Assembly: GCA_964362915.1 (NCBI GenBank)
Contig: CAYIGH010000002.1
Span: 1-64,000, forward strand
DNA length: 64,000 nt
Origin: JAUSIK01 sp964362915
GTDB lineage: Archaea > Nanobdellota > Nanobdellia > Pacearchaeales > GW2011-AR1
Direction: 5' to 3'
In this document: positions 51,746-60,580 of the stretch, one piece after another
Layout: each line of letters opens with the position of its first letter
How positions within the stretch are numbered: the first letter of the stretch is position 1
The notes under the pieces: model-generated
The model's database searches: none
What the model was told of the DNA's origin: nothing
The model's input: only the letters and a program-made list of their open reading frames with translations
Program-made: the position numbers and the translations under genes

Positions 51746-51952
51746 ATGACTATTTTAAAATATAAGGATATTAAGAAAATGGACAACAAGGAAAGGGAAG
51801 CCAAGTTGAAGGAATTAAGATTTTCTCTTACAAAGTCAAATGTCACAGCAAATAAAGCAAATGCTAAAACCAAAGAAATTAAAAGGGCTATTGCCCGCCT
51901 ATTGACATTCAATACCTTAAATAAGAAGGAGGTATTGAAAGCAAAGAAATAA
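51746..51952 (+). CDS. rpl29: Ribosomal protein uL29
   Basis: 68 aa. YKDIKKMDNKEREAKLKELR, KTKEIKRAIARLLTFNTLNK give the two-helix pattern of uL29. Located after uS3 as in most archaea. Confidence 0.9.
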   Translation: MTILKYKDIKKMDNKEREAKLKELRFSLTKSNVTANKANAKTKEIKRAIARLLTFNTLNKKEVLKAKK

Positions 51953-51955
51953 ACA

Positions 51956-52255
51956 ATGGATATAAACCCAAAATTCGGTTTACCGACCGAATCAGATGTG
52001 TTCGAGGAAATCGCTAAAAGTGAGCAGCACATCAAGGTAGCAACAGAAAAACGGCGTTATGGCAAGACTATAACGCTAGTTACTGGATTAAGCAGAAACC
52101 TGGATATTAAGGGAATAGCAAAAACCCTTAAAGAGAAGCTGGCCTGTGGCGGCACTGTAAAAAATGACGTCATAGAACTGCAGGGAAACCACCGGAAGAA
52201 TGTAAGGCCTATTTTGGCAAAACTAGGCTTTCCAGAAGATTCGATAAGCGATTAA
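51956..52255 (+). CDS. Translation initiation factor aIF1 (SUI1)
   Basis: 99 aa. Basic loop EKRRYGKTITLVTGLSRNLD, KTLKEKLACGGTVKNDVIEL, QGNHRKNVRPILAKLGFPE: standard SUI1. It promotes correct start selection on the small subunit. The archaeal order normally adds the RNase P subunit gene rnp1 after it; here only 37 nt separate it from uS17. Confidence 0.93.
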   Translation: MDINPKFGLPTESDVFEEIAKSEQHIKVATEKRRYGKTITLVTGLSRNLDIKGIAKTLKEKLACGGTVKNDVIELQGNHRKNVRPILAKLGFPEDSISD

Positions 52256-52292
52256 TCAGCATATCTGATAAGCAATAGAGGTAGAAAGAAAT

Positions 52293-52607
52293 ATGGAGAA
52301 GGAAAAGCAGCAGAAGGAGAAGAAGAAAGACATAGTTAGAACAATGAATATCCCTACTAGAGGCAGAATATTCAAGGGAACAATTACAAAGAAATTTCCT
52401 ACACGAGTAGTAGTAGAATTCGAAAGAACAGTCTATATATCAAAATATGAACGATATTATAAGAAAAAAACAAGATTACACGCATATCTCCCTCAAGGAT
52501 TAAACGTAAATGTTGGAGATTACGTAAAACTACAAGAATGCAGGCCTTTAAGCAAGATAATTCATTTTATAGTAATAGAAAAAATTTCTAAGGAAAAAAT
52601 ACAATGA
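52293..52607 (+). CDS. rps17: Ribosomal protein uS17
   Basis: 104 aa. RGRIFKGTITKKFPTRVVVE, YYKKKTRLHAYLPQGLNVNV, VGDYVKLQECRPLSKIIHFI are the archaeal uS17 pattern. Its stop overlaps the uL14 start (52604-52607). Confidence 0.92.
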   Translation: MEKEKQQKEKKKDIVRTMNIPTRGRIFKGTITKKFPTRVVVEFERTVYISKYERYYKKKTRLHAYLPQGLNVNVGDYVKLQECRPLSKIIHFIVIEKISKEKIQ

Positions 52608-53005
52608 AGGCAATAAACGCAAAAGTTACTCGCGGTTTGAATATAGGAAGCCACGTTTTGGCATCAGACAACAGTGGAGCAAGAATTGTAAAAATTACTT
52701 CAGTTGTCCATGGAAAATCTAAAAAAGGAAGACAGCAATATGCAAAAGTATCTGATTGGGTCAAAGTATCTGTAAGAGCAGGCAAGCCAGATATGAAAGG
52801 CCAAGTCTTTGATGCAGTAGTAATAAGGCAAAGGAAATCTTATAGAAGAAGAACAGGAGAAAGAGTCTGTTTTGAAGATAACGCGGTTGCTCTCTTAAAA
52901 GACGACAAAGGCAATCCTAAGGGCACACAGATCAAAGGCCCAGTGGCAAGGGAGGTTCAGGAGCGATGGCAATCTGTTGCAAAAATCGCTCAATTTGTTC
53001 TTTAA
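52604..53005 (+). CDS. rpl14: Ribosomal protein uL14
   Basis: 133 aa. GSHVLASDNSGARIVKITSV, VRAGKPDMKGQVFDAVVIRQ, VCFEDNAVALLKDDKGNPKG, TQIKGPVAREVQERWQSVAK match uL14. It is part of the large-subunit side that contacts the small subunit. Confidence 0.95.
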   Translation: MKAINAKVTRGLNIGSHVLASDNSGARIVKITSVVHGKSKKGRQQYAKVSDWVKVSVRAGKPDMKGQVFDAVVIRQRKSYRRRTGERVCFEDNAVALLKDDKGNPKGTQIKGPVAREVQERWQSVAKIAQFVL

Positions 53006-53006
53006 T

Positions 53007-53471
53007 ATGAAATCTTCATTCTCAACATCATGGCTATCTTCCGTTCAGCCAAGAAAACAAAGAAAATACATTTATAATGCTCCTTTACATATAAAGCATA
53101 AGTTTTTAAGTGCACAATTATCAAAACAATTAAGAAAAAAGCATGGCAAGAGGAATCTTCCCCTCAGGAAAGGGGATGAGGTGCTTATCATGCGCGGAAG
53201 TTTTAGGAAGAAAAAGGCAAAAATCACTTCTATAGAGCTTAAAGATTCTAGAGTTATTCTGGAAGGAATCCAAAGATCAAAGAAGGATGGAACCAAAGTC
53301 AATGTATATTTCCATCCAAGCAAGCTTCAAATTCAATCTTTGAATTTAGACGACAAAAAAAGACTTTTAGCCATAGAAAGGAAATTGCCAAATAAGAATC
53401 CTAAGCAAGAGTCTAAAGAAAAATCCATGGAGAAGAAAAATGCACTTAAAGAGACAAAAGGCAGCAATTAA
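53007..53471 (+). CDS. rpl24: Ribosomal protein uL24
   Basis: 154 aa from ATG 53007 (the longer frame from 52977 overlaps uL14). FSTSWLSSVQPRKQRKYIYN, RKGDEVLIMRGSFRKKKAKI (KOW motif), KDGTKVNVYFHPSKLQIQSL. The C-terminal 30 residues are a charged extension. It overlaps eS4 by about 30 nt. Confidence 0.92.
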   Translation: MKSSFSTSWLSSVQPRKQRKYIYNAPLHIKHKFLSAQLSKQLRKKHGKRNLPLRKGDEVLIMRGSFRKKKAKITSIELKDSRVILEGIQRSKKDGTKVNVYFHPSKLQIQSLNLDDKKRLLAIERKLPNKNPKQESKEKSMEKKNALKETKGSN

Positions 53472-54060
53472 GTTGCCAATTCCAAGAAAAGGGACAAAAT
53501 ATATAGCCAGAGCGTTGTCAAATCTTAATAATTCTGTTACAGTCGTAATAGCTGTAAGAGACATGCTGAAATTAGCTAGGACTGCCGCAGAAGTAAAAAA
53601 GATGATTCACAGAAAACTTCTTAAAATAAATGGCAAAAATGTAAAGGACTATAGGGAAAGTATAAGACTTTTTAATTTATTTGAAGCAGATAAACCCTAC
53701 ATTTTAACATTATTACCAACTGGAAAGTTCACTTTAGAAGAATCAAAAGAAAAGAACATAAGACTTTGTAAAATCATAAATAAAAAATTAATAAAAAATA
53801 ATTCTATACAATTAAATTTGCATGACGGTTCAAACATTATTTCCAAGGAGCCTATTTCAGTTGGAGATTCTGTTCTTCTTGATTTAGCAGGCAAAATAAA
53901 AAAGCATATTCCTCTGGAGAGAGGAAGAGAGGCAATAATAATCGAGGGCAAATATCTAGGTCTAAATGGAAAAATAGAAAATGTGAAAGATAATTTAATA
54001 ACCATCAAGATAGAAGAAAAAACAACAATGCTCCCCAAAAGGCAGGTAATTGCACGATGA
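53440..54060 (+). CDS. rps4e: Ribosomal protein eS4
   Basis: 206 aa. MHLKRQKAAIKLPIPRKGTK, TAAEVKKMIHRKLLKINGKN (S4-like), and a KOW-type GREAIIIEGKYLGLNGKIEN near the C-terminus. Archaeal and eukaryotic small-subunit protein. It overlaps uL24 and uL5. Confidence 0.92.
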   Translation: MHLKRQKAAIKLPIPRKGTKYIARALSNLNNSVTVVIAVRDMLKLARTAAEVKKMIHRKLLKINGKNVKDYRESIRLFNLFEADKPYILTLLPTGKFTLEESKEKNIRLCKIINKKLIKNNSIQLNLHDGSNIISKEPISVGDSVLLDLAGKIKKHIPLERGREAIIIEGKYLGLNGKIENVKDNLITIKIEEKTTMLPKRQVIAR

Positions 54061-54587
54061 ATCAAAGTTTACAGCAAGAAATAAAAATGGAAAATCCATC
54101 AAGAAAGATAAAGATAGAAAAAGTAGTTCTTAGCTGTGGCGCCACAGGAACAGATCTGGAAAAATCAAGAAAGCTTTTAGAGTTAATCTCAGGCATGAAA
54201 GCTCAAATTCTTACATCAAGAAAAAGAATACCAAATTTCGATGTTCGTCCTGGATTAGAAGTTGGCACTAGAACAACACTAAGAGGAGAAAAAGCATTAA
54301 ATTTATTAAAAAGACTGCTTGGAGCAATAGGTAATACCCTCTCAGAAGAACAGATCTCAGAAAATCACTTTTCTTTTGGAATAAAGGAATATATAGAAAT
54401 TCCCGGTTTGGAATATCAGAGAGATATAGGGATTCGTGGTCTTAATATTACAATAAATTTCATTAGGCATGGAGCGAGAGTTAAAAGAAAAAAGATAAAA
54501 TCAGGCAAATTACCAAAAAAGCAGCATGTGAGAAGAGAAGAAATAATTAAATTTATGGAGGAAAACTTCCAAACGAAGTTTGTTTAA
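54057..54587 (+). CDS. rpl5: Ribosomal protein uL5
   Basis: 176 aa. IEKVVLSCGATGTDLEKSRK, TSRKRIPNFDVRPGLEVGTR, TLRGEKALNLLKRLLGAIGN. It contacts 5S rRNA and P-site tRNA. An internal ATG (54087) would remove 10 residues. Confidence 0.93.
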   Translation: MNQSLQQEIKMENPSRKIKIEKVVLSCGATGTDLEKSRKLLELISGMKAQILTSRKRIPNFDVRPGLEVGTRTTLRGEKALNLLKRLLGAIGNTLSEEQISENHFSFGIKEYIEIPGLEYQRDIGIRGLNITINFIRHGARVKRKKIKSGKLPKKQHVRREEIIKFMEENFQTKFV

Positions 54588-54588
54588 G

Positions 54589-54627
54589 ATGATAGATAAA
54601 TCAAAGTTAATTGAGGAAAAAATATAA
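54589..54627 (+). CDS. 12-codon mini-ORF between uL5 and X5
   Basis: ATG 54589 just after the uL5 stop, MIDKSKLIEEKI, ending 1 nt before the X5 start at 54629. It may be a remnant or a translational coupler between uL5 and X5. Weak evidence. Confidence 0.25.
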   Translation: MIDKSKLIEEKI

Positions 54628-54628
54628 T

Positions 54629-55057
54629 ATGACAGACAAACCTTTAGAAAGAAAATTGATTTCAGGAAGAAAGTATTTAGTTGGCCCTGAAAATAAGGAA
54701 ATGGTTTATTATGGAAAATCTCCTTATAATTATGAAGTATTTTGCAATTGGGAAATCTTAGATGGAGGACCAATAGAATGTCTTCAGATAGAAGCTAATA
54801 ATTTTTTATTGAATGAAAACCATGTAGAAGATAGAACTGGAAAATATTTTGAGCGAACTATAAGATTTACAAGCCCTAAGCAATTAGGTCAAAAAGACAA
54901 CAGCAACATATCATTCGCCAAAATGTTTGAAAGAACTGCAAAAATTGTTAGATGTGAATTAAGAGGAGATTCAGTAGAATATGAATTAAAAAAAATTCAT
55001 GAAAGCTTACTTTATGTAAAATTGAGTGCAATATTGGAAGGAGGAGAATCAAAATGA
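54629..55057 (+). CDS. Intercalated small protein X5 between uL5 and uS14
   Basis: 142 aa from ATG 54629. PLERKLISGRKYLVGPENKE, FCNWEILDGGPIECLQIEAN, then KMFERTAKIVRCELRGDSVE. It overlaps uS14 by 4 nt. Fifth member of the inserted set; the longest of them. It shows G-x-x-Y and a beta-rich middle like X4, but alignment is uncertain. Confidence 0.63.
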   Translation: MTDKPLERKLISGRKYLVGPENKEMVYYGKSPYNYEVFCNWEILDGGPIECLQIEANNFLLNENHVEDRTGKYFERTIRFTSPKQLGQKDNSNISFAKMFERTAKIVRCELRGDSVEYELKKIHESLLYVKLSAILEGGESK

Positions 55058-55284
55058 CAGCAAGCGACTGGAATAAAATATTAAGGCAGTTAAAAAGCAA
55101 ACCAGCAGTAATGCAGAAATTTCTAAAGCATTGCAAGCCAAAAAATCGCTCCACAGGAATAGCAAGAAAAAAATGTGAAAGATGCGGCAGATTCGGCGCC
55201 CATTTAAATCAGTATAATCTAAACCTCTGCAGGCAGTGCTTCCGTGAAATTGCGGAAGAAATCGGCTTCGAAAAATACAGCTAA
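55054..55284 (+). CDS. rps14: Ribosomal protein uS14 (zinc-binding)
   Basis: 76 aa. The zinc finger is KKCERCGRF and LCRQCFREIAEEIGF (two CxxC pairs). An N-terminal ~25-residue extension precedes the usual core. Its ATG overlaps the X5 stop (55054-55057). Confidence 0.9.
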   Translation: MTASDWNKILRQLKSKPAVMQKFLKHCKPKNRSTGIARKKCERCGRFGAHLNQYNLNLCRQCFREIAEEIGFEKYS

Positions 55285-55285
55285 A

Positions 55286-55660
55286 ATGTCACACGATGTA
55301 ATTGCAGACGCGCTCAACAAGATAATGAATGCCAAGAGAGCAGGCAAATCAAGTTTGGAAATAAGCTTTCGCTCAAAATTTCTTATTTCAATTCTAGCCC
55401 TTGCAAAATTTAAAGGATACATTAAAGACTATAAACTAACAGGAAAAATACTAAAAATAGAATTAGGCAGTCTTAACAAATGTAATGCAATAAAGCCGAG
55501 ATTTACATTAACAGTTGAGGAAATAGAAAAATATGAGAAAAGATATCTCCCGGCAAAAGATTTCGGCATTTTAATACTAACAACCTCAAAAGGCTTAATG
55601 ACAAATCAAACCGCAAAAGAAAAAAATATAGGGGGGAGCTTAATAGCTTATATGTACTGA
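55286..55660 (+). CDS. rps8: Ribosomal protein uS8
   Basis: 124 aa from ATG 55286 (MSHDVIADALNKIMNAKRAG); an upstream frame overlaps uS14 and looks false. Seen: FLISILALAKFKGYIKDYKL, LTTSKGLMTNQTAKEKNIGG, the typical uS8 C-terminus. It binds 16S rRNA h21. Confidence 0.93.
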   Translation: MSHDVIADALNKIMNAKRAGKSSLEISFRSKFLISILALAKFKGYIKDYKLTGKILKIELGSLNKCNAIKPRFTLTVEEIEKYEKRYLPAKDFGILILTTSKGLMTNQTAKEKNIGGSLIAYMY

Positions 55661-55661
55661 A

Positions 55662-56204
55662 ATGAGAAAATTAATTACAGAAGAAATAGAAATTCCTAAA
55701 GAAATAAATTGCGAATATAAAGACAAATTTTTAATCTGTAAAAAGGATTCTATAGAGTTAAAAAGGATGATAAGTCTTCCCACAATTTCGCTCTCGATTA
55801 AAGATAATAAAATATTACTAACTGCTCTAAAGGCAGGCAAGTATGAAAAAAAAACAATATTAGCTTTCATAAATCACATAAAAAATATTTTCCTCGGCCT
55901 TAATGAAAAATTCATTTATCATCTAGAAGCATGCAACGTCCACTTTCCAATGACCTTAAAAATTGAAGGCAATAAATTAGCAATAAACAATTTTCTCGGG
56001 GAAAAAACACCCCGCTATGCAGAAATTCTCCAAAATGTCGAGGTCCAAATAAAAGGCAGCTCAATTACTGTTTTATCTCATGATAAAGAAGCCGCAGGCC
56101 AGACAGCTGCGAATTTTGAAAAAGCTACAAAAGTAAAAAATAGAGACAGAAGAATCTTTCAGGATGGAATATTTATTGTTGAAAAGCCCGGAGATAAAAA
56201 ATAA
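55662..56204 (+). CDS. rpl6: Ribosomal protein uL6
   Basis: 180 aa. EEIEIPKEINCEYKDKFLIC, FINHIKNIFLGLNEKFIYHL, NNFLGEKTPRYAEIL, TAANFEKATKVKNRDRRIFQ, DGIFIVEKP: archaeal uL6. It overlaps eL32 by one nt at 56204. Confidence 0.92.
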   Translation: MRKLITEEIEIPKEINCEYKDKFLICKKDSIELKRMISLPTISLSIKDNKILLTALKAGKYEKKTILAFINHIKNIFLGLNEKFIYHLEACNVHFPMTLKIEGNKLAINNFLGEKTPRYAEILQNVEVQIKGSSITVLSHDKEAAGQTAANFEKATKVKNRDRRIFQDGIFIVEKPGDKK

Positions 56205-56566
56205 TGGCAAGAAATTTTTTAAGACAAGACTTCATGAGGCATATCAAACTAGGCAAGCATAGAAAGAAATTGCAGAAATGGAGGCGACCTAAAGGAAGGC
56301 ATAGTAAAATGAGGAATAAAAGAAAAGGTTATCCAGTTTCTCCAGGAGCAGGATATAAAAAATCAAGAAATGAAAGAGGCAAAATTTTAAGACTATATCC
56401 CAAATTAGTCACAAATATAAAAGATTTAACAGGCGCAGATAAGGATAATATTATAATAATCGCAAGTAGAGTAGGCGCAAGAAAAAGAATAGAACTAATC
56501 AAAAAAGCAGAAGAGATGAAACTAAAAATTTTAAACATTAAGGAGAGAATAAAAAATGAATCTTAA
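56204..56566 (+). CDS. rpl32e: Ribosomal protein eL32
   Basis: 120 aa. RHIKLGKHRKKLQKWRRPKG, RHSKMRNKRKGYPVSPGAGY match eL32, then KNERGKILRLYPKL-like and IIIIASRVGARKRIELIKKA. A eukaryote/archaea-specific large-subunit protein. Confidence 0.92.
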   Translation: MARNFLRQDFMRHIKLGKHRKKLQKWRRPKGRHSKMRNKRKGYPVSPGAGYKKSRNERGKILRLYPKLVTNIKDLTGADKDNIIIIASRVGARKRIELIKKAEEMKLKILNIKERIKNES

Positions 56567-56963
56567 TAAAAAGAAGGAATTAGCAGCGCGCACAATCAAT
56601 ATAGGCAAAAAAAGAATAGTTTTCAATATAAACAGATTGGATGAAATAAAAGAAGCAATTACAAAACAAGACATAAAAGATCTCATTAAAACTGAAGCAA
56701 TTATTATAAAAGAAATAAAAGGCAGAAAAGTAAAAGTAAAAAGGAAAACAAGAATAAGAGCGGGCAGCAGAAGGAGAATAATTATAAATAAAAAAAGAGA
56801 GTATATTAACCTTGTTAGAAAATTAAGAAATTATCTCAAAGCACTGAAGAAACAAGGAAAAATTTCCAAAGTGAATAATATAAAAATTCTGACAGAAATA
56901 AAAGCCAGGAAAATTAAGAACATATCTCAAATAAGAGATATGTTAATTAAGGAGCCAAAATGA
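56556..56963 (+). CDS. rpl19e: Ribosomal protein eL19
   Basis: 135 aa. KKELAARTINIGKKRIVFNI, EAITKQDIKDLIKTEAIIIK, KRKTRIRAGSRRRIIINKKR. It overlaps eL32 by 11 nt and uL18 by 4 nt. Confidence 0.9.
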   Translation: MNLNKKKELAARTINIGKKRIVFNINRLDEIKEAITKQDIKDLIKTEAIIIKEIKGRKVKVKRKTRIRAGSRRRIIINKKREYINLVRKLRNYLKALKKQGKISKVNNIKILTEIKARKIKNISQIRDMLIKEPK

Positions 56964-57433
56964 TAAAATTAAGAAGACGCAGATTAGAAAAAAGAACAGA
57001 TTATAAGGCAAGATTAGCATTGCTTAAATTTAAGAAAGCGCGGCTAGTAGCTAGAAAAACAAATAAGCATATCATAGTCCAGATTGTTGAAACAAAACAA
57101 GCCCAGGACAGAGTTATTACAGGGCTGACTTCCCAAGTGCTTTTAGAAAAAGGCTGGCCTAAAAATGGCTCTGGGAGTTTAAAGAATAAAGCGGCAGCAT
57201 ATCTAGTAGGTTTTTTAATAGGAAAAATAGCTCAAGAAAAAGGAGTAAAATCAGCCATATTCGATATAGGGATGCATAGAAACATTCATAAATCCAGACT
57301 TTATGCCATTCTGAAAGGCGCAATTGATGCAGGATTAGATATCCAGCATTCAAAAGAAGTCTTGCCTTCAAATGAAGAAATACAAAAAAACGAAAAATTC
57401 AGAAATATAATCCATAAAATAACTAAAGAATAA
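56960..57433 (+). CDS. rpl18: Ribosomal protein uL18
   Basis: 157 aa. RRRRLEKRTDYKARLALLKF, NKHIIVQIVETKQAQDRVIT, AAAYLVGFLIGKIAQEKGVK, DIGMHRNIHKSRLYAILKGA, AIDAGLDIQHSKEVLPSNEE. It binds 5S rRNA. Confidence 0.93.
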   Translation: MIKLRRRRLEKRTDYKARLALLKFKKARLVARKTNKHIIVQIVETKQAQDRVITGLTSQVLLEKGWPKNGSGSLKNKAAAYLVGFLIGKIAQEKGVKSAIFDIGMHRNIHKSRLYAILKGAIDAGLDIQHSKEVLPSNEEIQKNEKFRNIIHKITKE

Positions 57434-57434
57434 A

Positions 57435-58220
57435 ATGGCAGAGAAAGAAACAAAAAACAATCCCAAGAGCGTTATAGAAGCTGTTCCAGAAGCAGTAGAA
57501 GAATTAGCAAAAGAGATATCTACATCTGAGGAAATCACAATAAAAGAAGAAAAATTAACAGCCAAAAAAGAAGCGATTATATCATGGATACCCAAAACAA
57601 AACTCGGAAAGCAAGTTAAAGCTGGTGAAGTAAAAAATATAGACATAATTTTAGAAGAAGGAAAAAAAATCCTAGAACCAGAGATCATAGATTCACTTCT
57701 AAACATAGAATCAGAATTGCTTTTAGTAGGACAAGCCAAAGGAAAATTCGGCGGAGGAAAAAGACGTGCATGGAGGCAAACTCAAAAAAAGACGCAAGAA
57801 GGGAATATTATTACATTCTCAACAATGGTCGTTGTCGGCGATAAAAATGGGTATGTAGGTATCGGCTATGGTAAAGCAAAAGAAACGCTTCCAGCAAGGG
57901 AGAAGGCATTAAGACAGGCAAAGCTAAACATAATAAAAATAAATAGAGGATTTGAAGATCCTGCAGACACCGCAAAAAACGACCCCCACACCATCCCATT
58001 CAAAGTAGAAGGTAAATGTGGAAGTGTAAGAATTACTTTATTTCCTGCTCCAAGAGGGACAGGTCTTGCAGTTGCTGATGAATGCAAAAAAATATTGCGA
58101 TTAGCAGGCATAAAAGATATTTATAGTAGGACGATAGGACAGACAAGAACAACATTCAATTTGGCAAAAGCATGTCTAGATGCCCTAATAAAAACAAAAA
58201 AAATAATAAGACAAAAATGA
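57435..58220 (+). CDS. rps5: Ribosomal protein uS5
   Basis: 261 aa, with about 40 extra N-terminal residues (charged, helical). The core has SWIPKTKLGKQVKAGEVKNI, GFGGGKRRAWRQTQK-like GGGKRRAWRQTQKKTQEGN, GDKNGYVGIGYGKAKETLPA, PRGTGLAVADECKKILRLAG and NLAKACLDAL. It is involved in decoding accuracy. Confidence 0.93.
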   Translation: MAEKETKNNPKSVIEAVPEAVEELAKEISTSEEITIKEEKLTAKKEAIISWIPKTKLGKQVKAGEVKNIDIILEEGKKILEPEIIDSLLNIESELLLVGQAKGKFGGGKRRAWRQTQKKTQEGNIITFSTMVVVGDKNGYVGIGYGKAKETLPAREKALRQAKLNIIKINRGFEDPADTAKNDPHTIPFKVEGKCGSVRITLFPAPRGTGLAVADECKKILRLAGIKDIYSRTIGQTRTTFNLAKACLDALIKTKKIIRQK

Positions 58221-58636
58221 TAATAGCAATAAGAATTTCAGGTTTAGTGAATATGTCTGGAGAAATGCAGGAAACGCTTTATAGATTAAGATTAAGAAAA
58301 AAATATAGTGCAGTCCTTCTAAAACCAACGAAAATAAATCTTAAAGTACTTAAAAAAATAAGAAATCACATAGCATATGGCGATATAAACAAAGAAACTC
58401 TTAAAGAATTAGTCGAAAAAAGGGGAATTTTTTTAAATAAATCAAAAAAAGCCAATATCGAAAAGATCGTGGAGAATTTAGAGAAAGATATATCATCTCC
58501 AGAAATAAAGCCATTTTTTAGATTGCATCCTCCAAGAGGAGGCATAGATGCTAAAAAACATTTCGGCGTTTCAAAAAAAGCAGTTTTAGGCGATAATAAA
58601 GATAAAATAAATGATCTTTTAAGGAGGATGCTATGA
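58217..58636 (+). CDS. rpl30: Ribosomal protein uL30
   Basis: 139 aa from ATG 58217, which overlaps the uS5 stop as ATGA. AIRISGLVNMSGEMQETLYR, LRLRKKYSAVLLKPTKINLK, then FRLHPPRGGIDAKKHFGVSK. Archaeal-length uL30. Confidence 0.92.
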   Translation: MIIAIRISGLVNMSGEMQETLYRLRLRKKYSAVLLKPTKINLKVLKKIRNHIAYGDINKETLKELVEKRGIFLNKSKKANIEKIVENLEKDISSPEIKPFFRLHPPRGGIDAKKHFGVSKKAVLGDNKDKINDLLRRML

Positions 58637-59079
58637 AGCTTAAAAAACGACATAAGGCATCGCGATTTAGGGGTTCTCACACACACGGAAGAGGATTTAA
58701 GAAGAAAGCAAGAGGTTCAGGCCATCGTGGCGGAAAAGGCATGGCAGGAACAGGAAAAAGAGCAGACCAAAGAAAAACCTTAGTGCTTAACTTATATGGG
58801 AACGATTATTTTGGAAAAGATAAAGCTCTTAGAAGAAAACAAAAAAATAGGTTGAATCAAATCAACATTCAGGAAATTATGCAAAATCTAAATTCCTATA
58901 TAAAATCCGGAAAGGCCAAAGAATTAAAAGATCATATAGAACTAAATTTTAAGGGCTATAAAATTTTAGGTTTAGGAGAAGTAAGCAAAAAAATTAAAAT
59001 AAATGCCTCAGCTGCATCAAAATCAGCTCTAGAAAAAATTAAAAAAGCAGGCGGAGATATAATAATAGAAAATGCGTAA
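58633..59079 (+). CDS. rpl15: Ribosomal protein uL15
   Basis: 148 aa. KKRHKASRFRGSHTHGRGFK, KKARGSGHRGGKGMAGTGKR, then YKILGLGEVSKKIKINASAA. Last ribosomal protein of the string, followed by secY. Confidence 0.92.
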   Translation: MKLKKRHKASRFRGSHTHGRGFKKKARGSGHRGGKGMAGTGKRADQRKTLVLNLYGNDYFGKDKALRRKQKNRLNQINIQEIMQNLNSYIKSGKAKELKDHIELNFKGYKILGLGEVSKKIKINASAASKSALEKIKKAGGDIIIENA

Positions 59080-59140
59080 AACAAATAATAAAAATGCCAA
59101 TAAAGTGAATCTTTAAAAACCTCTTTTTTCTAAACACCAT

Positions 59141-60526
59141 ATGGCCCTTAAAGATATATTTTATAATCTTCCAGAAGTAAAAAAACCAATTGAAAAAAAA
59201 CTTAGCTTTAACGTAAAGCTTAAATGGACAATTATAGTCCTTCTTTCTTTCTTTGTCCTAGCAAACATCTCTTTATACGGTGTTTCAAAAGGATTTCTAG
59301 ATAGATTTGAATTTTTAGAAGTAATTTTAGGAACTGATTTTGGCAGTATTATCAGCTTAGGTATTGGCCCAATTGTAATGGCTTCAATTATACTGCAGTT
59401 ATTAGTTGGCTCCGGCATATTAAACATTGATACAAAAACAGAAGAAGGAAAAAAGTTTTTTCAAGGATTGCAGAAATTAGGAGTATTATTTTTTATATTA
59501 TTTGAAGCATTGGTTTATGTTTTAATGGGAGGAATACAAGCATCCCCTGGTTTCACAGGAATTGTTATAACTCAGCTTATTCTTGGCGGACTTGCAATAA
59601 TGTTTCTAGATGAGGTAGCACAAAAATGGGGATTTGGATCAGGAGTTTCGTTATTTATTGTCGCAGGTGTAGCATGGCGTTTATTTACAGGTCTCTTCCA
59701 ATTTATAGGAACAAATGGCGAAATTTGTTTATTCGACTTTAAAAATACTGCCTGTGCAGGCAAAATATTAGTTATAATTCAATCTCTAATAAATGGAGCC
59801 CCTACAGAAATTTATTCCGCAGTTGCGGCAATATTATTTACAGTTGTTGTTTTTCTTGCAGTTGTTTGGGCGCAGAATCTTAAAGTAGAAATTCCTTTAT
59901 CTTATGAAAGATTAAGAGGATATAGCATAAAATGGCCATTACAATTTTTCTATGCATCAAACATTCCTGTTATTTTAGTAGCCGCTTTAGCAGCAAATAT
60001 TCAGCTATTTGGAGGGCTTCTTGAGAACTGGCTGGGGCGCCCAACATTCATTGGAGGATTTTCTCAAGGCCTGCCAGTTTCAGGCCTGGCATATTGGATA
60101 GGAAACACTAATCTAGTAGAGGCGCTAATTAGAGGAAATTTCCAGAATATTATGTTCCTTCAAGCCCTAACTCATTTGTTATTTTACATAAGCCTATCAG
60201 CTTTATTCGCTGTCTTTTGGGTGAAAACATCAGGCATGGATGAATCGTCCCAAGCAAAAAATATTCTTGGATCAGGTTTACAAATTCCCGGATTTAGAAA
60301 AGATCCTCGTGTTTTAGAGGCAATTTTAAAAAGATATATTATGCCCTTAACAATTATGGGAGGCATAACAGTCGGAGCATTATCTTCTATTGCAGATCTT
60401 CTCGGAGCATTAACTTCTGGAACAGCAATACTTTTGGCAGTTATGATAATGTACAAAATGTATGAAGACATTGCCAGACAGCATGCTGTAGATATGCATC
60501 CTGCTCTAAGAAAAATGATAGGTTAA
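59141..60526 (+). CDS. secY: Protein translocase subunit SecY
   Basis: 461 aa with about ten membrane helices. It has the plug and pore region (GSIISLGIGPIVMASIILQL), conserved loops (YERLRGYSIKWPLQFFYASN, FLKDPRV-like FRKDPRVLEAILKRYIMP) and a C-terminal cytosolic tail. It forms the protein-conducting channel for pilins, surface proteins and other membrane proteins encoded in this window. A promoter-like TTTAAAAACC at 59110-59121 lies 20-30 nt upstream. Confidence 0.94.
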   Translation: MALKDIFYNLPEVKKPIEKKLSFNVKLKWTIIVLLSFFVLANISLYGVSKGFLDRFEFLEVILGTDFGSIISLGIGPIVMASIILQLLVGSGILNIDTKTEEGKKFFQGLQKLGVLFFILFEALVYVLMGGIQASPGFTGIVITQLILGGLAIMFLDEVAQKWGFGSGVSLFIVAGVAWRLFTGLFQFIGTNGEICLFDFKNTACAGKILVIIQSLINGAPTEIYSAVAAILFTVVVFLAVVWAQNLKVEIPLSYERLRGYSIKWPLQFFYASNIPVILVAALAANIQLFGGLLENWLGRPTFIGGFSQGLPVSGLAYWIGNTNLVEALIRGNFQNIMFLQALTHLLFYISLSALFAVFWVKTSGMDESSQAKNILGSGLQIPGFRKDPRVLEAILKRYIMPLTIMGGITVGALSSIADLLGALTSGTAILLAVMIMYKMYEDIARQHAVDMHPALRKMIG

Positions 60527-60580
60527 TAATCAAATTTAAAAAGAACCTTTCTTAATTAAATATATAAAAAAGAAAATAAA

